Shown: positions 17,894-26,688, counted from the first letter of the stretch. The stretch is DNA of 64,000 nt from an uncultured Alistipes sp. (GCA_944321175.1 CALUKI010000005.1:1-64000); one strand, 5' to 3'. Numbers and translations are program-made. The notes: a model not told the origin generated them from the letters alone.

Positions 17894-19162
17894 ATGGATA
17901 GATCCGTTCTACCGGGGGAGATCAGCGGTGAACTTGCTCCCCCCTGTTCAAAAAGTTATGCACAACGCGCACTCGCAGCAGCCTTGCTGGCCGACGGAGA
18001 ATCGACCTTGCGCAACATCGAACTGTGCGATGACACCCGTTCGGCAATGCGCTGCATCGAAGCGCTCGGCGCCGAGGTCACCGTCATCGACGACCATACG
18101 CTCCGCGTAAAGGGCGGGCTGTCGCCGCGCGGCAGGGTGCTCCATGTCGGAGAATCGGGCCTCTCGACGCGGCTCTTTACGCCGCTTGCAGCTCTCGCAG
18201 GCGTTCCGTTGCGCATCGAGGGGGAGGGGACGCTGTTACGGCGTCCGATGGCCATGATGATCGCACCGCTGCGCCAACTGGGTGTCGAGGTGCACGACAA
18301 CGACGGATTCCTGCCCTTTGACATCTGCGGCCCGATGCACGCCGCGACGATCGAGGTCGACGGGTCGGTATCGTCGCAATTCATTACCGGACTGCTGTTG
18401 TCGCTGCCCGCTGCCGCAGGCGAATATACGCTCAATGTGCTGCGCGCAGTCTCGACCCCTTACATCGACATGACAATCGATACGGCCCGACGTTTCGGCG
18501 TGGAGATCCTCCACAACGGATATACGCAGTTCTATATCGAAGGCGGGCAGCACTACCGCCCCGCCGATTACGGCATCGAGGGCGACTGGAGCGCTGCGGC
18601 ACCGCTGCTCGTTGCGGGAGCCATCGCCGGCGAAGTGACGCTCCACAACGTCCCGCTGCTGTCGAAGCAGGCCGATACGGCCATCTGTACGGCACTGGAG
18701 CGTGCCGGTGCAGAGCTGATCCATGAACCCGACCGTATCACGGTACGGAAGCGCGAATTGCGGGCTTTCGAATTCGATGCCACGCAGTGTCCCGATCTCT
18801 TTCCGCCCCTGGCGGCGCTCGCAGCGGTCTGCGAAGGAGAAAGCGTCATCGTCGGCACCTCACGCCTTGCACACAAGGAGAGCGACCGCGCCGAAACACT
18901 GCGCGAAGAGTATGCGAAGGTCGGCATCGAGATCGATCTTTCCCGACACGACACGATGCGCATCCGGGGCGGAGCGATCCGGCCGGCCGTCGTGACCAGC
19001 CACGGCGATCATCGTATCGCCATGTCGATGGCCGTCTCGGCACTCCGGGCAGCGGGGGCGGCCGTCACGATTGAAAACGCTGAAGCCGTCGCCAAGAGCT
19101 ATCCGGGATTCTTCGAGGATCTCGAACGGCTGAGAATCCGCACAAAAGTACACTCGTCATGA
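17894..19162 (+). CDS. aroA: 3-phosphoshikimate 1-carboxyvinyltransferase (EPSP synthase)
   Basis: 422-aa enzyme of the shikimate pathway, joining shikimate-3-phosphate and PEP. The N-terminal lysine motif reads APPCSKSYAQRALAAALLADG. The ESGLSTRLFTPLAALAG segment stands in place of the commoner NAGTAMRPL. SQFITGLLLSLP, EGDWSAAAPLLVAGAIAG, RLAHKESDRAETLREE and GDHRIAMSMAVSALRA are all present. It is the first gene of a run of five overlapping genes (aroA-aroC-prmC-recX-M23) and overlaps aroC by ATGA. The 155-bp gap after lptB shows no strong promoter, so the run may depend partly on lptB transcription. Confidence 0.95.
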   Translation: MDRSVLPGEISGELAPPCSKSYAQRALAAALLADGESTLRNIELCDDTRSAMRCIEALGAEVTVIDDHTLRVKGGLSPRGRVLHVGESGLSTRLFTPLAALAGVPLRIEGEGTLLRRPMAMMIAPLRQLGVEVHDNDGFLPFDICGPMHAATIEVDGSVSSQFITGLLLSLPAAAGEYTLNVLRAVSTPYIDMTIDTARRFGVEILHNGYTQFYIEGGQHYRPADYGIEGDWSAAAPLLVAGAIAGEVTLHNVPLLSKQADTAICTALERAGAELIHEPDRITVRKRELRAFEFDATQCPDLFPPLAALAAVCEGESVIVGTSRLAHKESDRAETLREEYAKVGIEIDLSRHDTMRIRGGAIRPAVVTSHGDHRIAMSMAVSALRAAGAAVTIENAEAVAKSYPGFFEDLERLRIRTKVHSS

Positions 19163-20157
19163 ACAGTTTCGGTACACTTTTCCGTGTCACGCTCTGGGGC
19201 GAATCGCACGGAGCACAGGTCGGCGTCACGATCGACGGCGTAACGGCCGGGCTGCCGCTGGCCGTCGAAGATTTCGAAGCCGATCTGGCGCGGCGGCGCA
19301 GCGGCGCACGCGGCACGACGCCGCGTGTCGAACGCGACCTGCCGCAAATCGTCGCAGGACTCTATCAGGGGCATACGACGGGAGCGCCGCTGACGCTCGT
19401 CTTCGAAAACGGCAATACCCGTTCGGGCGACTACGACAACCTGCGCACACAGCCCCGCCCATCGCATGCCGACCGCACGGGAGCCGTGAAATTCGACGGA
19501 TGGAACGATCCGCGCGGCGGCGGGCACTTCTCCGGACGGCTGACGCTTGCGCTTGTCGCCGCAGGTGTCGTGGCCAAGAAAATGCTTCGCGGCGTTGCAT
19601 TCACGACCCGCATCACCGCGTTGGGCGGACAGAGCGATCCGGCGGCATTCGACGCCGCCATCGACGCCGCCATCCGCAGCGAGGATTCCATCGGCGGAGT
19701 CATCGAATGCCGCGCTTCGGGGATTGCGGCCGGTTGGGGCGAACCCTTCTTCGATTCGGTCGAGAGTACGGTTGCCCACCTGCTCTTCTCGGTACCGGCG
19801 GTCAAGGGAGTCGAGTTCGGCGACGGATTCGCCGCGGCCGCCCTGCGCGGCTCCCGGCACAACGATCCGATCATCGATGCCGAAGGGCATACGGCGACGA
19901 ACCATGCCGGCGGTGTGGACGGCGGTATCACCAACGGAAACGAACTCATCGTACGGGCGGCCGTAAAACCGACGGCCAGCATCGGCCGCGAGCAGCAGAC
20001 CTTCGATTTTGCGGCGGGGAAGGTCGCTCCGCTGCGGATACGGGGACGGCATGACGCCTGCATCGCCTTGCGGGCCGCCGTCGTCATCGAAGCGGCCGTT
20101 GCCATTGCGCTGACCGATCTTCAACTGCGGGACCGATGCCGACACGCCGCGAAGTAA
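19159..20157 (+). CDS. aroC: chorismate synthase
   Basis: 332-aa enzyme that makes chorismate from EPSP with reduced FMN. Family motifs are FRVTLWGESHGAQVGVTIDG (first His), RTQPRPSHADRTGAVKF, DPRGGGHFSGRLTLALVAAG and the C-terminal GRHDACIALRAAVVIEAA. It is shorter than the usual 350-365 aa. The missing length seems to be at the C-terminus and in loops, while the catalytic blocks are intact. The start codon overlaps the aroA stop; the end overlaps prmC by 22 bp. With aroA and the prephenate dehydrogenase at 26.7 kb it forms part of aromatic amino-acid synthesis. Confidence 0.94.
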   Translation: MNSFGTLFRVTLWGESHGAQVGVTIDGVTAGLPLAVEDFEADLARRRSGARGTTPRVERDLPQIVAGLYQGHTTGAPLTLVFENGNTRSGDYDNLRTQPRPSHADRTGAVKFDGWNDPRGGGHFSGRLTLALVAAGVVAKKMLRGVAFTTRITALGGQSDPAAFDAAIDAAIRSEDSIGGVIECRASGIAAGWGEPFFDSVESTVAHLLFSVPAVKGVEFGDGFAAAALRGSRHNDPIIDAEGHTATNHAGGVDGGITNGNELIVRAAVKPTASIGREQQTFDFAAGKVAPLRIRGRHDACIALRAAVVIEAAVAIALTDLQLRDRCRHAAK

Positions 20158-20981
20158 TCGACCGCATCGGCCGGGCCCTTGCGCCGCTCTACGAAGCGAA
20201 CGAGGCGATGCAGATCGCACGCACGGTGCTCTTCGATCGGTGCGGGCTGACCTTGACCGACTATGCGCTGCATCCCGATGCCGAAGCGGAGATTCCCGAT
20301 CTCGACCAACTCGTCGGACAACTGGCCGCCGGACGTCCCGTGCAATATGTACTGGGACGGACGGAGTTCTGCGGCGGGTGCTTCGAAGTTCGGGAGGGCG
20401 TGCTCATCCCGCGCCCCGAAACCGAAGAACTGGTTGCGGCCGTCGCGGCCGAGGCGCCGGCCGGCAGCCGGCTGCTCGACGTCGGGACCGGAAGCGGCTG
20501 CATCGCCGTCTCGCTGGCCCGCCTGCGCCCCGATCTGCATGCAACGGCCGTCGATCTCTCGGAGCAGGCGCTGGCCGTTGCACGCCGCAATGCCGCTCGT
20601 GCGAAGGTCGATGTCCGGTTCCTCAGGGCCGATGCTCTCGGAGGATTGGCCGAGCTGCCGGACAGGACGTTCGACGTGATCGTCTCCAATCCCCCCTATG
20701 TGCCGATGCGGGATCGCGCCGCGATGCACCCCAATGTCCGCGAATACGAACCGGCCGAGGCGCTCTTCGTGCCCGACGACGATCCGTTGTGCTTCTACCG
20801 CGCCATTGCACGCGCCGCACGGCGGCTGCTCTGCGACGGCGGCGGGTTGTGGTTCGAGGTATATGAACGGCTGGCCGGAGAGACGGCCCGGCTGCTCACG
20901 GAGGAGGGATTCGACGAGGTCGGGATCCGGCGCGACATCAACGAAAAACCGCGTATCGTATGTTGCAGACAAAGAAAATAG
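20136..20981 (+). CDS. prmC: peptide chain release factor N5-glutamine methyltransferase
   Basis: 281-aa SAM-dependent methyltransferase that modifies the GGQ glutamine of release factors RF1 and RF2. Visible motifs are the N-terminal helical substrate domain with GRPVQYVLGRTEFCG, GVLIPRPETEELV, the SAM motif LLDVGTGSGCIAVSLA, and the catalytic NPPYVP. GLWFEVYERLAG occupies the place of the family's C-terminal LxxEhg. Start at 20136, 22 bp inside the end of aroC, which implies translational coupling. It overlaps recX by 22 bp. Confidence 0.94.
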   Translation: MPTRREVIDRIGRALAPLYEANEAMQIARTVLFDRCGLTLTDYALHPDAEAEIPDLDQLVGQLAAGRPVQYVLGRTEFCGGCFEVREGVLIPRPETEELVAAVAAEAPAGSRLLDVGTGSGCIAVSLARLRPDLHATAVDLSEQALAVARRNAARAKVDVRFLRADALGGLAELPDRTFDVIVSNPPYVPMRDRAAMHPNVREYEPAEALFVPDDDPLCFYRAIARAARRLLCDGGGLWFEVYERLAGETARLLTEEGFDEVGIRRDINEKPRIVCCRQRK

Positions 20982-21478
20982 CTCCGCGCACGAAGACGCC
21001 GGAGCAGGCGCTTGCGGCTTTGATGCGGCTTTGCGCCCGGGCCGAACGGGCCGAGGAGGATGCACGGCGGCTGTTGGTGCGCTGGGGCATTGCTCCGGCC
21101 GATCAGCAGCGGATCCTCGAACGGCTGCGCCGCGACCGTTTCATCGACGACACACGCTACGCCGAGGCGTTCGTCCGGGAGAAGATCCGGCTCAGCGGCT
21201 GGGGCGCCCGCAAGATCGCCGAAGCCCTGCACCGCAAGCGCATCGACCGCGAAACGATCGGACGTGCACTTGCACAACTTGACCGCGACACGGCGGCAGA
21301 ACGGCTCATGGAGCTGTTGCAACGCAAAATGAAGAGCGTGAAGGCCGCAACGCCCTTCGACCTGAAAAACAAACTGATCCGCTACGGGCTCTCGCAGGGA
21401 TACGACTTCGAAGCCGTGCGCGACGCCGCGGACCGGATCATCTCAACACCCGACGATTCATGCGAAAACTTCTTCTGA
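20960..21478 (+). CDS. recX: regulatory protein RecX
   Basis: 172-aa RecX-family protein, expected to bind and restrain RecA filaments. The family pattern is visible as repeated three-helix units: ARAEEDARRLLVRWGI, LERLRRDRFIDDTRYAEAFVREKIRLSGWGARKIAEALHRKRID, then the C-terminal unit with LIRYGLSQGYDFEAVRDAAD. The start at 20960 (ATG in the last codons of prmC) gives the usual short N-terminus. Its end overlaps the M23 gene by 19 bp. recA itself is not in the window. Confidence 0.9.
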   Translation: MLQTKKIAPRTKTPEQALAALMRLCARAERAEEDARRLLVRWGIAPADQQRILERLRRDRFIDDTRYAEAFVREKIRLSGWGARKIAEALHRKRIDRETIGRALAQLDRDTAAERLMELLQRKMKSVKAATPFDLKNKLIRYGLSQGYDFEAVRDAADRIISTPDDSCENFF

Positions 21479-23199
21479 CACTTCTTTTTGCAGGCGGATT
21501 GCAGACGCTCCGCGCACAAGAGCCGGCATCCGGAAACTATCGCTTTCCGGTCCGGAATGTCGCAGGCTACTATTCGGCGAATTTCGGCGAGATGCGCCCC
21601 GGACACTTTCACTCCGGCGTGGACATCAAGACCGACGGCACGACGGGAAAACCGGTCGTTGCGGCGGCCGACGGATATGTCGTCCGCGTCGCCGTCTCAC
21701 CGGGCGGATACGGCCGGGCGCTCTACATCGCGCATCCCGACGGCACGACAACCGTCTATGGCCATCTGCGGCGGTTCCGTACCGACATCGAGTCCTATCT
21801 CCGCTACAAGCGTTACGAGGAGGGGCGCAGCAATGTCGATTTCGTCTGCAAACCGTCGCTCTTCCCCGTGCGGGCCGGCGACACGATCGCCCTGTCGGGC
21901 AATTCGGGCATGTCGTTCGGGCCGCATCTCCATTTCGAGATCCGCCGCAGCAGCGACCAGCGCACGCTCAACGTGCTTGCAGAACGGGCGCTGCCGGTCA
22001 AGGACCGCACGGCACCCCGCATCATGCGGCTCCACTACATCGAGATCGATTCGCTCGGCGACGTGCCGGTGTACGGACGCCGGCAAAGCTGCGACCTCGC
22101 ACGCGACGACAGCGGGACCTATCATTTAAGGCAGACCCAACCGCTGGCAGTCGGCCGGCGCGGCTATTTCCTGCTCGAATGTTCCGATCGCAAGGACGAC
22201 GTTTACAATACGTTCGGGATCTACCGTCTGACGGGAAAGATCGACGGAGAGGTGTACTACGAATACCGGATGGAGGGTTTTCTCTTCAGCGATACGCGCT
22301 ACTGCAACGCCGTGAGCTACTATCCCCTGCAACTCTCGTCGCGCAACGAAGTATTCCGGCTCGCACAACCGGCCGGATGCCCCGACAAGTTCTATACGGC
22401 GATGAAGAATCGCGGCTTGCTGACCGCCTCGGCCGGACAGCGCCGCGAAGTGGAGATGACGGTCGAGGATGACAGCGGGAACCGTTCTGTGCTCCGGTTC
22501 ACGGTCGAAGGGAAGGCCGACGAACGGTGCTTCCGTGCCAAGCGAAACGACACGTCACCCGTTATCCGCCACGACCGCGAATTCCGGCACGAAAGCGACG
22601 GCGTGCGGATCACGATTCCGGCAGGGACGCTTTACGAATCGTGCTTCTATACACAGCGGCCCTATGAGAAAGCGCTGCCGAAAGATTCGGCGCTTGTCTT
22701 TCTCTCACGGGGCGTAACCCTGCTCGACATCCTCACGCCCCTGCATCGGGCCGCAACGATCTCGATCGAGGCCTCTGATGTTCCGGCGCCGCTGCAACCG
22801 CATACCATCCTTGCTTCGCTCTCGCACAAAGGGACATTGCGTTATGAAGGGGGACGCTGGTCGAACGGACGCATCACGCTCTCCACCCGTTCGCTGGGAA
22901 CCTTCTTCGTCGTGGCCGACACCGTGCCGCCGACGATACGGCCCCGTTTCGAGCCGACCGAAATGGGCAGGCGCCGCAGCATCACCTTCGCCATCGGCGA
23001 CAACTTTTCGGGGATCGTCCGCCGGCGCTGCACCATCGACGGACGGATGGCCATCCTGGAAGAGGATCGCGTAAAGGGAACCGTGACCCATGTCTTCGAC
23101 GACGAGATCTTCGGGCGGAACCGCGAACATACGATGCGGATCGAGATTGCCGACGGCGCCGGAAACGCAACCGTCTGGGAGGGGACGTATTACCGGTAG
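21460..23199 (+). CDS. exported M23 family metallopeptidase
   Basis: 579-aa protein with an N-terminal signal peptide (MRKLLLTLLFAGGLQTLRAQ) and an M23/LytM domain at about residues 30-175. Zinc ligands are visible as HSGVD and HLHFE in GMSFGPHLHFEIRR, plus the third His in VYGHLRRF. Such enzymes cut peptide cross-links of cell-wall murein or activate amidases. Between the first ligand and HLHFE there is an insertion of about 35 aa with RYKRYEEGRSN. The remaining 400 residues are beta-rich Ig-like segments (for example DDSGNRSVLRFTVEG) without a recognised family, probably for envelope binding. It is the last gene of the overlapping run; the hairpin at 23261-23296 follows. Confidence 0.88.
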   Translation: MRKLLLTLLFAGGLQTLRAQEPASGNYRFPVRNVAGYYSANFGEMRPGHFHSGVDIKTDGTTGKPVVAAADGYVVRVAVSPGGYGRALYIAHPDGTTTVYGHLRRFRTDIESYLRYKRYEEGRSNVDFVCKPSLFPVRAGDTIALSGNSGMSFGPHLHFEIRRSSDQRTLNVLAERALPVKDRTAPRIMRLHYIEIDSLGDVPVYGRRQSCDLARDDSGTYHLRQTQPLAVGRRGYFLLECSDRKDDVYNTFGIYRLTGKIDGEVYYEYRMEGFLFSDTRYCNAVSYYPLQLSSRNEVFRLAQPAGCPDKFYTAMKNRGLLTASAGQRREVEMTVEDDSGNRSVLRFTVEGKADERCFRAKRNDTSPVIRHDREFRHESDGVRITIPAGTLYESCFYTQRPYEKALPKDSALVFLSRGVTLLDILTPLHRAATISIEASDVPAPLQPHTILASLSHKGTLRYEGGRWSNGRITLSTRSLGTFFVVADTVPPTIRPRFEPTEMGRRRSITFAIGDNFSGIVRRRCTIDGRMAILEEDRVKGTVTHVFDDEIFGRNREHTMRIEIADGAGNATVWEGTYYR

Positions 23200-23260
23200 C
23201 CCTTTTCCGCGGCACAATATCCGCTGAAAACCGGTATTCTGTATCAGCACCGACCTTCAC

Positions 23261-23296
23261 ACGAATGGCGTCCGACCAAGGTCGGACTCCATTCGT
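23261..23296. terminator. bidirectional hairpin between convergent genes
   Basis: 36-nt near-perfect palindrome: arms 23261-23277 and 23280-23296, 17 positions with one mismatch, 2-nt loop. It separates the plus-strand M23 gene from the minus-strand BF3164-like gene and has no T-run on either side, so the terminator role is inferred from position. Confidence 0.5.
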
Positions 23297-23318
23297 TCGT
23301 GCATTCCGCTGCGGCGGA

Positions 23319-24354
23319 TCACCAGCGTGACGGCTCCAGCGCCATGCGGCCGATACGGTATTCGGCATCCCCGTCCAACAGACAGACGTAAAGCATCCGC
23401 TGCTCCTCGTTCCATGCGATCAACCAGATTCGGCTGTCGGAACATAACCGGGCAGCATACCGTCCGTCCCATGTAAAAAAGCAGATCGTAGTACCGTGCG
23501 GTTTCAATCCGCGGTGGTTCATGTAATACGACAGCTCCTTGCCGTCGTACAGGGCGAATATCCCCTCCTCGCAAGCCGTCGCGCCGATGAACCCCACCCG
23601 GGATTCCGGCCGCATCGTCACATAAAGTTTCCCGTGGGCATCAAACGCCGACAGATCGAACAAGTGTGAACAGAGCGTCCTGCGTTCTTCAAAATCGACG
23701 ATCTCGCAGGCGGCCGTATAATATCCGAACCACGCAATTCGCTCCGCGCGGGGATGCCGCACGACATGGCCCTGCAACAATCCCCAACCCGCTTCATTCG
23801 TCAGCCCGAAAGCCGAATAATCTCCAAACCTGACCGTCGGCGGTTCTCCCAACGATCCGGCCCCATATCGCGCCGATCCGTCGCACAAGAGACCGGCGAC
23901 GGAATCGCCGGACAGCGTCACGGTCGAAAAGGCGTCAATCGGATACTCCCCTTCGCGCGAAAGGGTTCCGCGCTCCGCTGACAGGCAAACGATCCGGTGC
24001 TTGAACCCATCGACTGCGGCGAAACGTCCTGCTGTATCAACATCCCGCAGAATCTGCTGGATATTCAGCACCTCGTCCCCGGCCCTTGCGCAAGGGGGCA
24101 GAGATCTCTCCCGTCGGCAGATACAATACCGACAGCGGCCGATCCATATCGTTATCAACCCACAGCAGATAATCGCCCGCCGTACATAACAATTCGGGAT
24201 TCCCGACCTTTTCGGGCGCAATATCCAGCCACTCAACCGACTGCGCCACATCGGCTTCGACCGGCGGGGCCTCTTCAACCCAAGACGACGCCGTTTGCGC
24301 ACACGCACAAAGTACGGCTACCGATAACCCGACAACGATTCCGTAAACTTTCAT
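23319..24354 (-). pseudogene. BF3164-like (TolB-like six-bladed propeller) lipoprotein gene, frameshifted
   Basis: Two overlapping frames on the minus strand together give one protein of about 344 aa. The first part, from ATG at 24354, is MKVYGIVVGLSVAVLCAC (lipobox, C18) running to SVLYLPTGEISAPLRKG. The second part begins in another frame at about GDEVLNIQQILRDVDTAG and runs to MALEPSRW at 23319. The switch falls near 24080-24100, around a CCCCC and a GGGCCGGGG run. The second part has the pattern of BF3164-like predicted beta-propellers (GYYTAACEIVDFEERR; YAARLCSDSRIWLIAWNEEQRMLYVCL). It follows the NVEALA gene by 45 bp, a pairing common in gut Bacteroidota. It could be a true inactivation or a base-call error. 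Confidence 0.6.
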
Positions 24355-24399
24355 TGCAGAAAAATCCAACCTCCGATCGAGACAGCAGGCGCTTTGTTT

Positions 24400-24579
24400 T
24401 CAGTTCCATCGGGAAGCATGCCCCCGCACCCCCAAACAGGTTGTCGCTGAGATTTCATCCCGCGCCAAAGCCTCTACATTTGCATTCAAAAGTTTTGAAA
24501 CCTCATTTTCCTCATTGGCGGCAACTGCAACCACAGCAATTGCCGGTACAACCAGGAATGCCCCAATGCAAACAAACAT
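24400..24579 (-). CDS. NVEALA family small exported peptide
   Basis: 59-aa product from ATG at 24579. A hydrophobic leader (FVCIGAFLVVPAIAVVAVAA) is followed by NEENEVSKLLNANVEALARD, which contains the family's diagnostic NVEALA motif, then a short tail with one Cys (ATTCLGVRGHASRWN). The tail is shorter than usual for the family, where several cysteines are common. NVEALA peptides are small secreted proteins of unknown function, often encoded beside BF3164-like lipoproteins, as here. The promoter at 24620-24650 matches both boxes exactly. The start region lacks the usual lysines after Met, so an unusual upstream start cannot be excluded. Confidence 0.75.
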   Translation of the reverse strand: MFVCIGAFLVVPAIAVVAVAANEENEVSKLLNANVEALARDEISATTCLGVRGHASRWN

Positions 24580-24619
24580 TCTCTTCTCGGCTCTATAAAT
24601 TAAGCAGTTAACAACCTTA

Positions 24620-24650
24620 CAAATATAAGCATTTTATTAAAAAAGGCAAA
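24620..24650 (-). promoter_or_regulatory. promoter of the NVEALA / BF3164-like operon
   Basis: On the minus strand TTTG (24650-24647), a 19-bp spacer and TATATTTG (24627-24620), a perfect match to the Bacteroidota consensus, ending 40 nt before the NVEALA ATG. Confidence 0.75.
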
Positions 24651-24677
24651 CGATATTGCACTTTTTTGAAACTGTCA

Positions 24678-24896
24678 TCAATAATCCACTTCTTCATATT
24701 CATGAAAACACGGGACAAGCAGCGAATAGCGCGAATATGACGCATCATCACCTTCAGGCAAAACAACATTCGCAAAAGGCGTTATAACATGCAGTCCATC
24801 ATTCTGAAACCCGATTTGCAGAAAGGCAGCAGTCCGGAACGGGAAGTTGACATCCCATCCGCACGATTGCACGGCCACCAACGGCGCGGGCAACAC
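24678..24896 (-). pseudogene. possible C-terminal remnant of an unknown protein
   Basis: A 72-codon open frame whose second half (LQIGFQNDGLHVITPFANV, then a serine/tyrosine-rich stretch ending HEYEEVDY) reads like a genuine protein end and is less GC-biased than shadow frames. No credible start, promoter or family is seen, and the frame continues upstream through a G8 run without an ATG. It may be the tail of a decayed lipoprotein gene. Low certainty. Confidence 0.22.
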
Positions 24897-24958
24897 CTGT
24901 GTGCGGGAGGGAGCGCATCCCCCCCCTCTGTAATGTCTCGTTCCGTTCGAATGGGAAA

Positions 24959-24989
24959 CACCCCTGCCGCAGCGGTTGCGGCAGGGGTG
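24959..24989 (-). terminator. rho-independent terminator of waaA
   Basis: Perfect 13-bp stem 24959-24971 / 24977-24989 with a 5-nt loop; on the minus strand it is followed by TTTCCC. It lies about 40 nt past the waaA stop. Confidence 0.65.
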
Positions 24990-25030
24990 GATTTCTCTCC
25001 GAAAAGACCGTCGGAAACCGCGCCGGTCCG

Positions 25031-26260
25031 TTATGAATTGAAAATGCTGCGCAGAATGATGCCCGTAGCCCCCTGATTGTGAGCCGTGTAGTCCTTGGCC
25101 GCACGGCTGGCGCGACGCAATGCCTCCTCGTCGTCACGCAGCGGCGCAAACCATGCCGACAGCTCCTCGGCCGTATGAACCGGTGTCGCACAACCGAGCG
25201 ACACCATGTCGCGCGCCTCCTTGAACTTCGAATAATTCGGGCCGAAGGCGATCGGCAGGCCGAACGTCGCAGCCTCCAGCGTGTTGTGGATTCCGATGCC
25301 AAAACCGCCGCCGATATAGGCCCATGCGGCCGAACCATAGACCGACGACAGAATGCCCACCGTATCGAGAATGAGGAGCTGCGTCTTTCCGAAATCGGCC
25401 GCCGCATCACACTGCGTATAACGCACCGCACCGCCCTTTGTCTCGTGCAACAACCGTTCGATACGCCCCTCGTCCATCTCATGCGGCGCGACGACGAACC
25501 TTACTTCCGGATTGGCGTTGATCAGCGGCAACAGAATCTCTTCATCCGGGCCCCATGTCGAACCCGCAACGAACAGGCGCCCGTTACCCCGGAACCGTTC
25601 GACAATTTCAACCCGCTTCGCCGCCGCGGCAATCTCCGCCACCCGGTCAAAGCGCGTATCGCCCGCAACGACGACATTGTCGAACCCGATCTCGGACAAC
25701 AAACGTTTCGATTCGACATTCTGCACGAACAGCGTGTCGAACGTCTCCAACGCCCGACGCCACATCGCACCATAAGGGCGGAAAAAGACCGAATTGCGGC
25801 GGAAAATCGCCGAGACGATGTAACTCCGCACCGAACGACGGCGCAACTCCGTCAACAGATTGATCCAGAATTCGTATTTGATGAAGATGGCAATCTCCGG
25901 ATGCGCCGCATCCAGAAAACGCCGCGCATTGGATGGCGTATCGGCCGGAAGATAAAAAACATAATCGGCTCCGGAATAATTCTTCCGGATCTCATACCCC
26001 GAAGGCGAAAAGAATGTCAGCAGGATTTTGTATTCGGGATGTTCATGCCGCAGCCGCTCGATGATCGGACGCCCCTGTTCGAATTCGCCCAGCGAGGCCG
26101 CATGCACCCAGACAATCCGATCCGACGGCGCTATCGCCGCACGCAGACGCCTGAAAATATCCCGCCGGCCTTCGCTCCACAAGCGCGCCTTCCCATGCCA
26201 GGGAGCCACCATCCGGATGAGCCCTGCATAGAGCGATATGGCCAAATCATAGATCCACAT
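25031..26260 (-). CDS. waaA: 3-deoxy-D-manno-octulosonic acid (Kdo) transferase
   Basis: 409-aa GT30 glycosyltransferase that adds Kdo to lipid A precursor at the inner membrane. An N-terminal membrane anchor (WIYDLAISLYAGLIRMVAPWHGKARLW) is followed by the family blocks VWVHAASLGEFEQGRPIIERL, ILLTFFSPSGYE, DYVFYLPADTPSNARRFL, FIKYEFW, AGSTWGPDEEILLPL, and the C-terminal IGGGFGIGIHNTLEAATFGLPIAFGPNY. Length is close to the usual 410-425 aa. Start at 26260 is chosen because it follows the promoter at 26285-26316; an in-frame TTG nine codons upstream is less likely. It is on its own transcript. Confidence 0.95.
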   Translation of the reverse strand: MWIYDLAISLYAGLIRMVAPWHGKARLWSEGRRDIFRRLRAAIAPSDRIVWVHAASLGEFEQGRPIIERLRHEHPEYKILLTFFSPSGYEIRKNYSGADYVFYLPADTPSNARRFLDAAHPEIAIFIKYEFWINLLTELRRRSVRSYIVSAIFRRNSVFFRPYGAMWRRALETFDTLFVQNVESKRLLSEIGFDNVVVAGDTRFDRVAEIAAAAKRVEIVERFRGNGRLFVAGSTWGPDEEILLPLINANPEVRFVVAPHEMDEGRIERLLHETKGGAVRYTQCDAAADFGKTQLLILDTVGILSSVYGSAAWAYIGGGFGIGIHNTLEAATFGLPIAFGPNYSKFKEARDMVSLGCATPVHTAEELSAWFAPLRDDEEALRRASRAAKDYTAHNQGATGIILRSIFNS

Positions 26261-26284
26261 GTGCCATCTTCGTAAGTTGAGTCG

Positions 26285-26316
26285 CAAAGGTAATTATTTT
26301 CGGATGAAATGCCAAA
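26285..26316 (-). promoter_or_regulatory. promoter of waaA
   Basis: On the minus strand TTTG (26316-26313), a 20-bp spacer and TACCTTTG (26292-26285). The -33 box directly abuts the stop of the upstream YraN-like gene. Confidence 0.75.
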
Positions 26317-26688
26317 TCACCAGTTGCATTCCATCGCCCGCTCCATAAAACGCACCTGCATGGACCCGTCTGGAAAAACATCGACCGCCGCCAAATCGAA
26401 CTGCGGTTCAAGCCTTATGCGATGTGCCGCCATATAGGATGACGCCGCACGCCGCAGTGCGGCAAATTTGTGCTTCGTGAGCGCCGTTTCCGGCAGAGTC
26501 AGCCCGCCGGCACGCCGCGTCTTGACCTCGACGAAATGGAGCTCGTCCCACTTGCGCGCGATGATATCCAGCTCGTACCGGCCCCAACGCCAGTTGAGCT
26601 CAAGAATCGTAAAACCCTCCCGCCGAAGATACTCCAGCACCGCTCGCTCTCCCCGACGTCCCGTTTCCTCGCGTGACAATCCGCTCAT
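26317..26688 (-). CDS. YraN/UPF0102 family nuclease-like protein
   Basis: 123-aa protein of the UPF0102 (YraN) family, which has a PD-(D/E)xK nuclease-like fold related to Holliday junction resolvases. The core is visible as GRRGERAVLEYLRREGFTILELNWRWGRYELDIIARKWDELHFVEVKTRR, carrying the predicted catalytic E, D, E and K residues. Biological function is not established. The ATG at 26688 overlaps the tyrA stop (ATGA), so it is translated with tyrA. A longer upstream frame lies inside tyrA and is not used. Confidence 0.88.
   Translation of the reverse strand: MSGLSREETGRRGERAVLEYLRREGFTILELNWRWGRYELDIIARKWDELHFVEVKTRRAGGLTLPETALTKHKFAALRRAASSYMAAHRIRLEPQFDLAAVDVFPDGSMQVRFMERAMECNW

Noticed and set aside
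24919..24926. C8 tract as a phase-variation site
   Set aside because: Not inside a supported gene or promoter; relevant only if the fragment at 24678-24896 proves real.
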